64,000 nt of DNA. Origin: an uncultured Christensenella sp. (GTDB lineage: Bacteria > Bacillota > Clostridia > Christensenellales > UBA1242). The stretch covers positions 6,933-70,932 of the forward strand of contig CAJUBT010000006.1 in the NCBI GenBank assembly GCA_910584815.1, in the 5' to 3' direction. The notes under the pieces were generated by a model. That model was not told where the DNA came from and searched no databases. It was given only the letters and a program-made list of their open reading frames with translations. Both the position numbers and the translations under genes were made by a program. Below, piece by piece: positions 58,001-61,455 of this stretch (its first letter is position 1; each line of letters begins with the position of its first letter).

Positions 58001-60409
58001 ATTAGATTTTGTAAATTTTCCACCATTAATTTTGTTAATTGCATTGCCTTGGTTAATAGAAACATTTTCGCTTGCTAATGTGTTCTTAAAGAAATATTCA
58101 GTTGTCACAATGTTAGTAAACACTCCACCCTCAATAGTCACATCACAACCTTGCATATCAAAAATGTTTATGGTTGCTTCATAATCCTTAATTTCAACAT
58201 TGTCGTAAATAGTTAACGAGCTATCGTAACTATCTATCTTCATAATTCCGCTGTCGCCGTGTTTACCATCAAAAGTTATTTTGCCTTGTTTATTGTTTTG
58301 GGTGGAACCCACATAAATAAAGCAAGGGTTATATTCATCACTTGTAAACAAATAGCCTTTTGTTTCTCTATAAAAAGTTAAATCGTGGCTACAAGAAATT
58401 TCGTAACTACCTGTAACGGAAGAAACAACAATTTCATTAACAACACAAATATCTTTAATTCCATTTTGCTCAACAATTCTTAGAGCCCTATCAAGAGTTC
58501 TAACACTAGCATTTTCTGTTAGGCCATCGTTATTATCGTTACCATTAGCACCATCTATAAAAAGAGTGTTTTGTTGTAACGCTACTCTGCTTAAAATGCG
58601 ATTGTTTGCATATATACTTTCTTCAATAATTTCTATTGTATATTTTTCTGTGCTATCAACATCAAAAGTGAAACTAAGTTTGCCACTATCTGCAAAATTG
58701 CCATTTGCAATAACACCATAGCAAATAGCTTCCCCTCTATCGTTACGCACAATTGCACTAATTTTGTTTATAACTTTGCCAAAATTGTTAACTGGCTTGT
58801 TTTTGTCTTGAGTGGTTGCATTAAAGTAATCTAAGCTAACAGAAACATTATTTCTACCGCCAACTTCGCTTTCTGAAGTTTCTAAATTTGTAACATAAAA
58901 TTTATTTTCATAAAATTGATTATCGTTAACATAAACAAGTCTTGCAGTGTTATCTACCATAGTAGAAACATTTGCAAGGTTGCTTGCTAAACTACTTGCC
59001 CTAGTTGCAGTATCTTCACCTAAAATTAAATTTATTTTAGTTATGTCTAAACTTATTGCAGGGCGAATGCCAAGGGCATTGGAATAAAAAGTTTTTTCGG
59101 TTTCTCCGTTTCCAGAAACATAATAATTTCTTAAACTTTCGCCATTATGTTCGTTAAAAGTAATTTCTTCTGGGTCAAAAGTAATGTCTCTTGTAAAGGC
59201 ATAGTTAACACCCCCATTGGAATTTCTTCCTGCACCAGTTGCTATAGCATAACTTGTGCCTTGAGAAATTCTACTATCGTTTGTTTTAAAGAAATTTGTA
59301 AATTCGCTATACAAAGGCAAGTAAACTTTATCCTTTGTTGTAGGGCGATTTTCTTGTTTAACAGTTATTTTTTGACAATCAGATGGAATTTCACTTTCAG
59401 TTTCGGCAACATAAACTTTGCTGTTAACATCAATTGAGCCTGAACCTTTAGCATAAAACTTGTAAGTTGTGTCGAAATAGTGATAGTTTGTTCTTTCATC
59501 TCCGCCACGGGTTCCGCTGTTGTATAAGGCAAAGATGTCGTTTGTTGTTCTATCTTCGGCTATTAAAACTTCTTGTTCAAGGCTATTAAAGGCTTGGGTT
59601 ACAAAATTATGATAATTTGAATAATCGTAAGTGTAAGGGGTTTCGCTGGTTGTTGATTTTAAACTTGCTCTTGTGCCATTTAAATAAGCCCTTAAAGTAG
59701 AGTAAGCATAAGAGTAAGTTAGAATATCGTTATTTTTGCTTGTAAACAAAACATTTTTTGCAACAAGGTTAATTGCATTTTCTTTGTTAGCAATAACAAC
59801 CCATTCAATTGGTTCAACTTTAAAATAATATGAGTTGCCAGCAACATAAGGGTTTGTGTACTCAGCATTGTTTGTAAAAATTGGCAATTCGCCAGAAATG
59901 TTTGAGTCTGTTTGCTTTCCTGCATAGGTATGTAATAAATAATCTCCGCTTACAAATTCAACAAATTTATCTCCTTCCTGCAACTCTCCCAATTTTTTGT
60001 TAATTGTAAAATAACCCGTGTTAGAGTTATAACTCAAATCGGCATTGGAAATTATTCCATCTTCTTTAGATTTGCAGATGGCATCTAGTGTAAATTCAAC
60101 AATAGGCACAACACTATCTTGTTTTATGTTTGAAGTGCCATCCTCATTAAACCAAGTAGATAAGCCACTTTCAAATTTAAGCTTGTTAACAAGGGTAGAC
60201 AAACTTCTGGAAGTTGCATCATCAATTTGATTTTGAGGGTACTCGCCAAACTTTAGCGTTTTGCCAACACTATAGGAAGTGGCAACATCATCCTGCGCTA
60301 AAGCTGTGGTTATTTTACCTGTTAAAAAACAAGCACCAAAACCTGTTAAAAAACAAGTTATAGCAAACATAACCGAGAATATAAAACTTACACTTTTTTT
60401 AGTTTTCAT
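33353..60409 (-). CDS. Giant modular surface protein, about 9018 aa (beta-helix plus Ig/MBG arrays, C-terminal TM)
   Basis: One uninterrupted 27-kb frame encodes a protein near 1 MDa. N to C: a signal peptide (MKTKKSVSFIFSV..., ending near TALAQ); a DUF6273-like domain (about 60-470; FGEYPQ, W-V-V-I, ALGIRPAISLD); four right-handed beta-helix blocks rich in GGAIY-type turns; PKD/Ig-like and about 16 MBG-like modules; an unusual linker; about 15 NYTGT-type Ig-like modules; more MBG-like modules; one transmembrane helix (34076-34143); and a 240-residue Asn/Gln/Tyr/Pro-rich tail that should be cytoplasmic. No LPXTG, lipobox or enzyme motif. The frame extends 45 bases further upstream, but the ATG at 60409 has AAAGGG 10 bases before it and starts directly with the signal peptide. 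Cell-surface adhesion or an envelope-spanning fibre is inferred. Monocistronic. Confidence 0.88.
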   Translation of the reverse strand: MKTKKSVSFIFSVMFAITCFLTGFGACFLTGKITTALAQDDVATSYSVGKTLKFGEYPQNQIDDATSRSLSTLVNKLKFESGLSTWFNEDGTSNIKQDSVVPIVEFTLDAICKSKEDGIISNADLSYNSNTGYFTINKKLGELQEGDKFVEFVSGDYLLHTYAGKQTDSNISGELPIFTNNAEYTNPYVAGNSYYFKVEPIEWVVIANKENAINLVAKNVLFTSKNNDILTYSYAYSTLRAYLNGTRASLKSTTSETPYTYDYSNYHNFVTQAFNSLEQEVLIAEDRTTNDIFALYNSGTRGGDERTNYHYFDTTYKFYAKGSGSIDVNSKVYVAETESEIPSDCQKITVKQENRPTTKDKVYLPLYSEFTNFFKTNDSRISQGTSYAIATGAGRNSNGGVNYAFTRDITFDPEEITFNEHNGESLRNYYVSGNGETEKTFYSNALGIRPAISLDITKINLILGEDTATRASSLASNLANVSTMVDNTARLVYVNDNQFYENKFYVTNLETSESEVGGRNNVSVSLDYFNATTQDKNKPVNNFGKVINKISAIVRNDRGEAICYGVIANGNFADSGKLSFTFDVDSTEKYTIEIIEESIYANNRILSRVALQQNTLFIDGANGNDNNDGLTENASVRTLDRALRIVEQNGIKDICVVNEIVVSSVTGSYEISCSHDLTFYRETKGYLFTSDEYNPCFIYVGSTQNNKQGKITFDGKHGDSGIMKIDSYDSSLTIYDNVEIKDYEATINIFDMQGCDVTIEGGVFTNIVTTEYFFKNTLASENVSINQGNAINKINGGKFTKSNVRGFVYGVLADVSIINFEVTNNSFENFINASFDATIVLGEEVEDEANRVLISSNEVTGNGLIEVGAETGEVSNVIIHNGEFLNNRGSAYSAGGVYAKYCSTITVNNGKFVGNTSNGTADDGTDGGSVFTLSSGATITINGGEFTSNTGYYGVLRATTSNTLVDKKQERTISILGGTFKNNTASGNGGTINIDARNSVASGSITNVEIKNITIDNSFSSNNGGAIFVKANNVKLSNVSVLNSQALGVAGAGYFEAINGITLIENCEINNNQASKFAGAFYFEECANVSITSSNFNNNIGFATKVEEETFASVGAIYFLGTTNKNFNNLNLNITDCLIQNNNGKAGVANDGEEILLGAGAVGVFAGANVKIENNNVLANTGASVGGILVSGVSDSEIYPNVEIVNSNINNNAGGIVGGVSFNSFNKVLVNGCEISNNQASVNEGFAAIYVNSSVKNSNIEITDSEVNNNKNLFSNGQTGYIISLTSAESSFRNSSVQGNFAGAIVEMGETTLVDGVTFYGNTSCVEFGGVLKVTNYKQEIKNCVFTSNTLNATGNSASCVNFVISGPFSLVGCEFNYNKSNIGSAVYSVENCELDVIDCTFTGNNTGVTASSGACVLLGTTTLTNCTFTGNSAIGSSADFGGGAIYAGSNSLLEIYSCTFTNNNSSFNGGAIYTLGSLIVDSLNSQNLTTFNGNYVSSNSRNTFGGAIAVSGGLVTINSGLFVGNYATASGSDKNNIAYVGNGGVIASVTNASIVIKNAQFNGNGNEQKTNGGVVYSTGNLTINNITGDGNKALNGGNVYVSSGYATIQNTTFTNAVATNGGGMYLATAIIDVNNVNIFSSTANQGGAIYASGPEALNIFNSNLSYNNVTNGGALFLIGTGTTRLSEVTIQGNYSSGEGGAVYVSNGSIYVYDTTISGNGIAANRNGAGFYGDRTSFTFARRVYIADNFANGEKNEKNLYVQGENGKDSNLYLVRTALSIVDALAEGSLIGAKTNATNGRVASGVNYILTSDDLDKFFSDDETKTLKLEYSVNSSGAVSTNIVTESIPTNFDIIVSNYVGDYDGELHTVNVQVFGVEDYQIFYSNQVGVVGVTELVEGQTAFRDVGEYTVYVVVTSGSNRRPVSTQASANVIIRKQTVVVSTLPTVENLTISSVTYPTTLSSATIKGGVAEVEGFEIAGSFEWVAPNTRTAQKKGYQYYAMKFVPESTNYAECEFTILVYVGGFKNLYYFNQGTYNGFYVNGNTNNSTIGDRANNYFTTSLETALNSMEDNGIIYMISTYNLNDGEGILRIDTPITITIARHILNANALLEINSSKTSNMSSIEIGKNSMAGTLVFDGGNIRTTGAMVKIYAPNSPVSIGGNVIFKNHNVKNNTSGTRGALEITDCGATPNVTINNLEMFNCHGGENGSPLHIYSTTNNINLYIRDISIYNCSGVNGGAVYIGSNVSASFLSANITKNSASNNGGGVYIAQNSLSVFYGADITSNTALNNGGGVYLESLVNIYGLNLSTNTAGFGGGMYVAGNVTSDVTNVGVSSYGGVNVDRNIATGNENSTGLGGGIYFEGNYVLNNAKITGNVANGRGAGIYNANGGNSNLNNVVISNNILTSNSADSVAGLAGSGIVSSGATFTEVTISSNFTKYLSDAEDAVALYGAFYSLGGTETFINSNISNNSIQTSNRNAVLYGAGISTFGANNSVVNIKENSSIVNNFFTVPNEFLDNGGRAVYPQIFLGKLNNEQYTKLYLQDATIAGYAGETGVGGSGKIYLAGKLNITSAIETSITTNNDTCVFQYGNLDKTSAIYLSSSATVTNGAVAVGIDEDYKNSFTKIYSDGEEVTINPMPFIETNASVISVLGVSNAELVASTLDYTLLVSIGSSIKSTPIYWDAVNGNDSNTGANSNNAVLTLKKALSLCANNGVIYIVKTVEILTDTTISAPNVTLMRIGLSMGDYLFQVKNGATLTLQDVTIDGYSSMADGTPKGLIGVDENSTLILNTGAIIKNSSVAYQTGVNVSGGAINNKGTLTINAGAITENKIAGTNINNVGGAIYSTGVINIYGGVISKNSAQIDGGAIYVESGELNIYGGAIYGNKATRNGGAIFVNSGAKLNVSGGEISENTSADGGAIYIKNANLAMSGGMIYGNTVTGQGGAIYTIGSTINLTGGVISNNNAGVGGAIFVSSGEVNITYLARISGNKALTQGGAIYIQSGVVNVSGGEIFNNSATGAGGAILLAVDGSLKMSGGEIYANTASQGAAIYSNAKGSIQNNQTTFVTDNGNKTTIYKIDNSALIISGGYISNNIADGEGGAIYVASGSASTATLLITGGEINGNTAAQSGGAIFVTGNVYVQIDDANINSNTATNSHGGAINVVDAKLLINGGKIYGNTATIYGSVIALSSGGSATLLGGEIQNNTYVGDGTNGGVIYVDSKSEFIVGENAIVMNNKRVTNGVEFNYNIFVRVAEDESGVIKILSSLSLNAQLYVNSNTVGGASSVVAIPFNDNFEMSSKKIITRFFADIVEKRVYLDNNKIYVGESQSSKDNGYGFVYVAGDYVNEYDGAEHSIYFEILDNPNNVTVQFLATDSSDQPASNAIWSSVNPTQSISGKKFVHFRIVYSGSPEYLGYRLLYIRGITPVITEEPYISTQLITNTLYSSTGGVGGRDNRPTLLGGSAEYNGRKISGRFVWAFDSFTFEDIGLQDAYVNFEPTNASYNAVALTIKVNVFVERFYYGADASGKVGFYINDSFTRSSEVTTMEQAINSITNGGTICLARTYDVTEDEYWGTLDGFTVNIARAKDVNDILFTGAMVIVQNSVNLNLGANRSGEPIIDGSIVFDGGARWVTDKLGDTMPSNNNYFRNDGARSTGAILVVSSGANANIVSGVVMQNNENCLTNNITNSGYGGAITNHGNLYIENVTIRSNSAKGYGGAIANLSGATLEIIYADIRYNLADYSSGSLAGNGGVIYMSGNCETLIHGITITNNRAKNNGGVIYQEGGILEISPDQNETTGNWSVVNINSNNTNNLGTIFVSCETADAKVIMRGGEIKGNTAVRGDAFYINNRRKATNDITNNVLTFDATSGSTKPALSIDGEIYLLNEDQIIQRRAFSQDANIKIGIGYTASIGKVVVDKVNFYDKTLQNYTLNNVSNFGLAEITTHGGHDTIQLSTTFELNVYYEYITDVGVSDVSYTINVEYGKTYGDYLKGNVIVTNNGEVTVSKEGYDVGLFCYVSDNGASLNGVNLQTQVYYQMFDDAGNSLNSNLYIVWVVADPIITVVVDNGNEDNVYTYGTEVILRANISNRNDEDFTYSYQWYYGNEQILNNGNDETFRITQVNESGQYKVKVTVRGGMTQRETTSEFTQIIINPIILEVGLAVQEFIYTGNNIDARFRGGLDVENAETNLILVDGEFGFTDDINVLKLKADSDGAVEKLVNLDDSIYIMEISIDNANYILKDTQLGWKIIPLPLNISGWYDAFTNSNYVNDYEQEDGVKHALVPTFNNVAKGDNITIKLEFNRIGEDPIIVYYNYNIGFVGSENGTTQVDTSNIGFEEIGRYSSLLVSVYNPNYTLPTDLESLRLQWSITEIQAFMDRWNIEDELIVHEDLGANEPAFTVVKTYSSDGYRVTAGLKTSKDVSVLSDLTLRITVTGITNSGKEVNESTLFTVNANNRLSFVSDDGQITFVTITDAGTYNVKVEVINYLEVDPSDVNRQDFEAGKYYILDENGNYVIQNKDVDVYDPNGAYYTHASNYHSLATARYDIDIIIEKQTIELVWGIDDAETDSIVYNKTYHRAGIIKAKAVGENKFITLQTDAYEYSRDYYKNLAGEYIANVILREPYSYNYEIYAGSEEFKWTIAKANLIIIWPTTTSFDWNGERQTFNPTISGGLTGDVLGVTVEGNTATEVNPKDEAGNYIPYTCRIVVGTLNTNYELGEEQLKQCDWFIVPRKLNFVWEIVDNGIVLDKTVTANNSDEERSASYDGRSFKLQPKISNLVNGFTDVSFKVKESGVDENYINAGTYFATIDFDFGLSGGNASSYELVANDTVTISWTINPKEVTFVWSYTKPFIYNGEEKYITAEVNPDDIVNNDSFEITYSTEKFDATNSYTNFATNVGSYRAKVAGVGNPNYTFNENNSNTYRSWEIGKAPLSLSWVGSSLELTMDNRTAVYDGTAKFYSVNGFTGLMSGEDGGVTIKISYRDTLGTVYNDSNLINVGSYIATASVDGEFSGNYYIVEEDVNFSWSITPLPLIFSWNSVQPEGAVWDNNKIVYDSLTSTPRAQYFVFDVDNISSRDEVTFFVQLTLGGAAPVNRTVEFDANGLDLEDFISFMNANSINAGSYQAKIIALTGTGSGNYTLENATESEKNWEITPAAIDLTIHTNLFVVDYNGSSNAFIYNGLNQTANILVRNVFNATSDNDYLAFGSQYTVTGNSGINAGNYTAVVTLNRNGNYIFTNKITSSFEWKTSWRIDKRAVILEWSNSSPDFDNTFTGSPVTVTASVTNLQDPKDVVNVIGYSNDIILGNSDDYNSNLYTNSEIYVGKYLAKATQVSNPNYMVDEATSTNEWTIAPRRANIGWIGTNISSDIGGTLTSDHASYLGTGGANAIFFTGTPANLIAGTTLNLTLTYYYAKNIDNWADWESVKDDVNVEWVPLANSNLCVNAGFYKCVASVGSGDESSYYTLEGANTVKYWQVTRRTLIFSWNTNTFVYNGLPQCPTPTVKGIATTDQATSTIAVADGCIKTDANIPGEYYTARVNFTSPQGANYDIENSQNVTWDWTITPRNLEIAWQANATSWTYDRVSNKFYYLTATDGFVMGERVEFEYFVSFTAPGSTEAQNITNYQENSKNAGLYTAVVTGLAGDKKFNYSLSNYGAPALTRTWTIYQKNITFTWNYNNGDGPFRYDGTPKSVTATAVGVISGDSVNVPFTQTDNGYDNNLKTLVGNYTARVARLNNSNYTYNLETAVCEWQILPQVIQIKWTLSGFPEGTTLGKETLHRLYNGEEAFITPSIANIVEVDGVREDVSLSYTNYLVSITGNTPTSVLNSVGTYLCQVAGLYGVNASNYTLEGNTQDDLNKQWIIDPILLTLEVPSDTTYYYTSEPQNLTVALKGNIISNDLDRVYPTYKWGENDPVRVFTQTNAGDYNLSISLGGSASGNYAFETNVNTNVTIRVNQVQIRVIFQTSGNQTYVYDGDEHRPNPTIEGVKGNDSPLQYKYQYNANGWQDFAGASSSYMAGSYKATVSLNPDGAVNYFLSNDSQLSITYSIQSATAGWNVIPLYTGVSPTAEGDYTSEDRTTVVLVTVNGSINPSAEAPKGTISFTTGSAGQEGITASLYNANTTAGSPGALFTAYYEKYKDAIDLYAFAVNTSYTIITYEEKHTGGYTPSFSYVCEPNAIGSGQTGNYRNITGSSPERPFFPSNSPQKTVSLYYSSTAGDGSTEYTRISADTQIGDRKYGDVVNFFITGGTILTQNVYYITINGAIIQNNIDGNGVIVTYYTNQDDAAIAHFRANSGYANGITEGDTETSRLVTRAEVRFITVGEISLSGYKNAGDSADGRTFIEGISIKNKIRITRKALTVNKVPDATMAYGTGVVVKNEDSNFVFVESEFYNYLAEVEDVIKSITLGVVNTVSNPNQLQAGTYVNYVTIASMNHPYYSFSTIASDNLGNLTVDKQTLSADTEGLTINVNDSNCVYDGTVQRPTITIMYNQTIVESEDVDGITFENAINAGERTAIFRFRPKGNYTGEIVGYYSIARFNLQNAVVDNSLTASVEYTASSITKDFGTGDASLVYIRRSGGGYQYLFVNEDFNVYYSNNINVGEATITLQARGSNVTGSTTINFNITAQTITDEDITDYTLTFGGISSKNYTFTGGDIAPTVTYLYSATKGISFEVSDIYLYADGNKNNLTYVEEGISYPSFSVNVGSYHVVATIIGAVRSSYKNYVGTVYLPYTISPLDFTALESFGIDEIANQTYSINNLEPVINVYRMIAGEDGEQKVSLNLSTDYTVTYGNNKNAGTANVTITGTGNYTGTKSATFEILRKKIEDITFSLSSIYTYTSRRISPSVQEIIGSYSALGSTEQVTLSIVGYGDNINATYVKDGVKYNRGSILVVGSGNYANEVDASGNPIPLEIYFDINKLAITQSQAGNVLLQFGNDSYYYTGSAIEPEVKSISYLYSTGDASYYLYMYGKTSENDDNYDFTVTYTNNTNASENAVITITFREDGNYEGTFNKNFTINPRSLDTSYFITTEIYEENVETSTAPNVSLDSEIFTGRGITKTVYLYHYEKVGNNYVYTKLELGTDYTIEYENNVNAGTAIIVVKGIRNYASTISSNFIIEQKEIYTEGSTDVRISPIPNAVYTGDVILPNVTITYNTLTLVQDIDFTISVDERENSPYDNINVSTDNKKASVVITGIGNYKGTTFAEFNITPRSLSDGNVNTTTIPNQQYTGLEIKPDANVVVTDGTKILTLGVDYQIGYSNNINVGEVALVVITGIGNYTGTVNRTFVIVARNISEHADEFEIVINDMTFTGRQIRPSYDDFTLKFNGTALDNNRSIYAFANSNAFGENINVGKGSFVIEGNGNFTGLLTFNFNIVPLNYNSNTFNVVLQENYRYTGKPITPDPTITSSEVLVDNYTLVLGTDYTLSYARNQGITGESENSKARVVITFIGNFAGETSRTFNIARRELTSSDVTISLAHLVYYTGNEITLHFDDIIVVLNETNGSNAYTMTLADITLEMVKVTETGATVNNKDVSSGGAVKIIFGGANGTFTGSCIYNFEITPLDITSDDILLHDRVLQDEIFKGEPIVKDFSDFTSQQITTKPDGSTVTDTIVVGMLTVGNTILKFGTDYTVSYSQDTTNVGKVVMTLTGSNNLTGTKQIEFNITPKELDNESFSYGAIPSQVYSYGEQIFVDDLISASFKLSGGSALNLRLGTDFVVANYSNNINVGTDAVVTIEGKGNYAGLFSIKFEITKRNITSADVKFAKNQNVAFMGEDVYLGTFGIVIGGRETISLQDSLQYSQIEYVGNRFNAGKVIINIPVSILKDKTGIIQNYQTTEPDGKITLEFEIIEREYSKTTFTIPPILAQTLTGNPIEPIFDLPYISKNAGIMVGSEKKYGIYFENENGNKILLTQDVDYILEYRNNITETEFAYIDIKFGGTSHNYMGTTTITFRIVKQMASREDFEAIKFNIVKFNATKVETPRYDEVSSLKDLIFVADDMSVISSITWANDNIEIFSAGTYTATIRYNPDPTLYTDYITTISYTIGKGIFKDVDIYKDNGGKQYFEFKFMAGLKLSDITLPEFFNWQYQIDTSVNEQSRGTYYVKDANGNFVEVKLNSASDYKIGTTYFVKPDRIDLSNINIGNLDYYELSNYKAYYNNNPDCYEDYDNIDVTIRIIRGDLRASSFAHSPITVTYNSNLTLSSIFISGSGYTWDSTQPNFDRRLVVNGEEGETFYMIYSSRDDEGFFESIFGNKNNYNPIRVEAKVYVIKANYSKSEIARFLGDYNIGTKTYVPNLTVGTLNVILPNGFSFANNEQELKYGNNTANLVFNKGSEYNPNYNEYGLSLSERFSINITVISPVLTFKIDPNGAGVVKTDEHGYVVRRTWGSTLNAEGANVPIIVSYLNEITGEWVEINDGSITTWFDGNSILNTEVGYIIRQVRFEAKDKSFISNQNYQMFDITVLVNGADPQINTLTFLNNEQITYSKASTLARVSRVTSTSTTLTYLDSIRYTYKIGRELADEIIFDDEEIVLDAKTVLDAGIYKIIAHFDSAACGFYNFAGLSPDGSPFTLEKTLRINKATLNIVLQDVERTYGDLIMNNDPAIKASGIEGLSEDEYTLALYSDSNMINRINLNYLTNAGTYYIILELNESLRKNYNFGDGAIFTATYTIKQKEITNYDLIIDGVLREDGSKLNDKIHINFNANQFVDGIIPEYELIFTKNGQQISNIVSEGDYEVTIVFSGNNYFTTRVVSFKVYEAQNYNNLIIIVIVAGLVVIAGLVIIISIRINRRKRKQNVGQEQLKRTKEEIKSKTQKAKGQQENNNTGNNAGGGNANNNINNGNANNVGNNGGNVNGNQNGNVNNNGSGQQMQNQNVQPTVNTTPQNLANNPQNYVAQNNVPQQNFVNPQNVANQQTPPQQNFVNPNAQAPNNANGQNIVNPNYNNGYVDPNFNNPNGYVDPNMYNNQGYYDLNNQGYYDPNNQAYYNQNNNQGYYDPNNQNYYNPNMQNPNNPNGNFVDPNNPNNPQ
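34076..34143 (-). other. Transmembrane anchor of the giant protein
   Basis: About 22 hydrophobic residues (LIIIVIVAGLVVIAGLVIII) followed by SIRINRRKRK as stop-transfer charge. It is the only membrane helix after the signal peptide. Confidence 0.85.
36560..40830 (-). repeat. Array of about 15 NYTGT-type Ig-like modules in the giant protein
   Basis: Each module is roughly 80-100 residues, with the pattern Y-T-G-x-x-I-x-P ... D-Y-x-V-x-Y-x-N-N-x-N-x-G-x-A-x-V-x-I-x-G-x-G-N-Y-x-G-T ... F-x-I. Examples are YYYTGSAIEPEV, QQYTGLEIKPDA and RYTGKPITPDP. The copies are diverged in sequence, so this is an old array rather than a recent tandem expansion. Confidence 0.75.
42250..47960 (-). repeat. Array of about 16 W-x-I/MBG-like modules in the giant protein
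   Basis: Modules of about 85-130 residues end with W-x-I-x-x-(K/R/P) and begin with a strand of F-x-W type. Examples are RSWEIGKAPLSLSW, FSWSITPLPLIFSW, WDWTITPRNLEIAW and RTWTIYQKNITFTW. Internal marks are Y-N/D-G (FIYNGEEK, FRYDGTPK, FVYNGLPQ) and N-V/A-G-x-Y-x-A. Each resembles an MBG/YDG Ig-like fold. Confidence 0.75.
48560..49860 (-). repeat. Beta-helix block 4 of the giant protein
   Basis: Opens with YYGADASGKVGFYI and AINSITNGGTICLARTYDV, then coils such as SGYGGAITNHGNLYIENVTI and GYGGAIANLSGATLEII. Same plan as the other blocks. Confidence 0.7.
50540..52380 (-). repeat. Beta-helix block 3 of the giant protein (most regular)
   Basis: Starts with NGNDSNTGANSNNAVLTLKK, a DUF1565/pectate-lyase-like opener. 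More than a dozen near-identical coils follow, alternating GGAIYV-SG and I-x-GG-x-I-x-x-N (DGGAIYVESGELNIYGGAI, VGGAIFVSSGEVNI). GGA(I/F) and x-x-N-x-A resemble chlamydial Pmp repeats. Confidence 0.8.
52400..54240 (-). repeat. Beta-helix block 2 of the giant protein
   Basis: Begins with SLETALNSMEDNGIIYMIS. Coils include NGGAVYIGSNVSASFLSANI, NGGGVYIAQNSLSVFYGADI and GGGMYVAGN. It ends before the NGNDSNTG opener of the next block. Confidence 0.72.
55080..58575 (-). repeat. Beta-helix block 1 of the giant protein (longest)
   Basis: Opens with FIDGANGNDNNDGLTENASVRTLDRAL. About 1150 residues of coils follow, with N-N-x-G-G-A-I/V-Y turns and F/I-x-x-N strands (GGAIFVKANNVKLSNVSV, GGAIYTLGSLIVDSLNSQ), typical of a parallel right-handed beta-helix. 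Confidence 0.75.
59035..60280 (-). other. DUF6273-like N-terminal domain of the giant protein
   Basis: The segment from GKTLKFGEYPQNQ through VEPIEWVVIAN, the RAYLNG region and SNALGIRPAISLDI follows the order of marks in DUF6273-type extracellular domains of Firmicutes. The ligand is unknown. Confidence 0.6.
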
Positions 60410-60514
60410 TTTTTTGTTTCCCTTTGTATTTTTTTGCGTTATTGCCACCAACATAAAACAATTGAATTTTATAGTTAATTAACGCCCTTTTTCACTACTT
60501 AGTATGATACAAAT

Positions 60515-60543
60515 ATTATATATTATAGGCATTTTTTTAACAA
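60515..60543 (-). promoter_or_regulatory. Candidate promoter of the giant surface gene
   Basis: TTGTTA (60543-60538), 17-base spacer, TATAAT (60520-60515). A second TATAAT overlaps at 60527-60522. It predicts a 5' leader of about 95-100 bases. Confidence 0.5.
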
Positions 60544-60603
60544 ACTTTTTAACATACATTTTAATGGCTTTTAACAAGTTTTTTTGGTTAAATTCGCTTG
60601 ACA

Positions 60604-60632
60604 TTTTTTGCTAGGCATTTTCTGGCAAAAAA
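60604..60632. promoter_or_regulatory. Hairpin/operator-like element upstream of the giant gene
   Basis: TTTTTTGCTAG (60604-60614) pairs with CTGGCAAAAAA (60622-60632) over 11 bp with one G-U and a 7-base loop. T-run first and A-run last make it unsuitable as a plus-strand terminator. TAGGCATTTT (60612-60621) is embedded in it. Confidence 0.4.
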
Positions 60633-60689
60633 ACATAATTTAATCCACTAAATTTATGTTAATTTTAACCTTAACCGACCATTCAGTTT

Positions 60690-60723
60690 ATGCTAAAAAA
60701 TAGCCAAATTTAGCGTATTTTTT
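60690..60723 (+). terminator. Orphan plus-strand terminator-like hairpin
   Basis: ATGCTAAA (60690-60697) / TTTAGCGT (60709-60716), 8 bp with one G-U, then ATTTTTT. No plus-strand gene precedes it; it may end a small RNA starting after the TTGACA at 60598, or be chance. Confidence 0.35.
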
Positions 60724-61392
60724 AAAATAAAAACTTTTAAAAAAACCACTAAGTTTTTAAAAAAAATTATGTATTTTTTATAGTTTAAACCAGCTAAAAA
60801 CTTAAATATTTTTTTATAAATAACCATAAAAAAATAAGTAAAAATAACAAAAAATTTGCACCAATTTATTTAAAAGTTTTTAAATTTTTGGCAATTTTTT
60901 TTAATAAAATCTTTCACTTTTTTATTAAAAAATAGTTAAAATTATCTTGTTTTTTTATATAAAAATTTAAAATATCTTTTATAATATCACCATTTTTTAT
61001 TAAAAAATTAACAAAAAAACAGTTAAAAATTAAATAAATTTTTTTATATTTAGCCCCTATTTTTGCAGTTAAATAGTTAAAATATTTATAATTTAAATAT
61101 TGAAATTAGCATAAATATTTGTATTATTTAACATAAAAAACAACTTTTAAATTTGCAAAAATTTATAAGTTAAAATTAATTTAATTTATATTAATTTTTA
61201 AAACTATTATAAAAACAAAAAAGTTTTGAACTTAAAATTTATTAATTTAACCTTAATTTTAACCTAGTTAAACATTATATTTTTATAACCACTTAAAATG
61301 TTTTAATAATTTGCTAGTTTATAAACAAAGCATAAGTTTATAAAAAAAAGAGCATAAAAAATGGCTATAGTTAATTTGAATAATAGTTTTTA

Positions 61393-61422
61393 ATTGTTAA
61401 GCCAACGGTTTTGTGCTATAAT
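61393..61422 (+). promoter_or_regulatory. Promoter of the flippase gene
   Basis: TTGTTA, a spacer of about 17 bases, then perfect TATAAT, ending roughly 35 bases before the ATG at 61456. Confidence 0.65.
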
Positions 61423-61455
61423 TTATTGTTTAATAAATGGTTGAGAATAATTTAT

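Larger units (their letters stand above)
60410..61455. other. Divergent intergenic region upstream of giant surface gene and flippase
   Basis: Over 1 kb of nearly pure A/T DNA. Supported items: a minus-strand promoter (60515-60543); an 11-bp hairpin with the T[AC]GGC[AG]TTTT motif (60604-60632) and a second motif copy (60526-60535); a TTGACA on the plus strand at 60598; a plus-strand terminator-like hairpin (60690-60723); and the flippase promoter at the right end. No reading frame is credible from 60730 to 61390. Confidence 0.5.
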
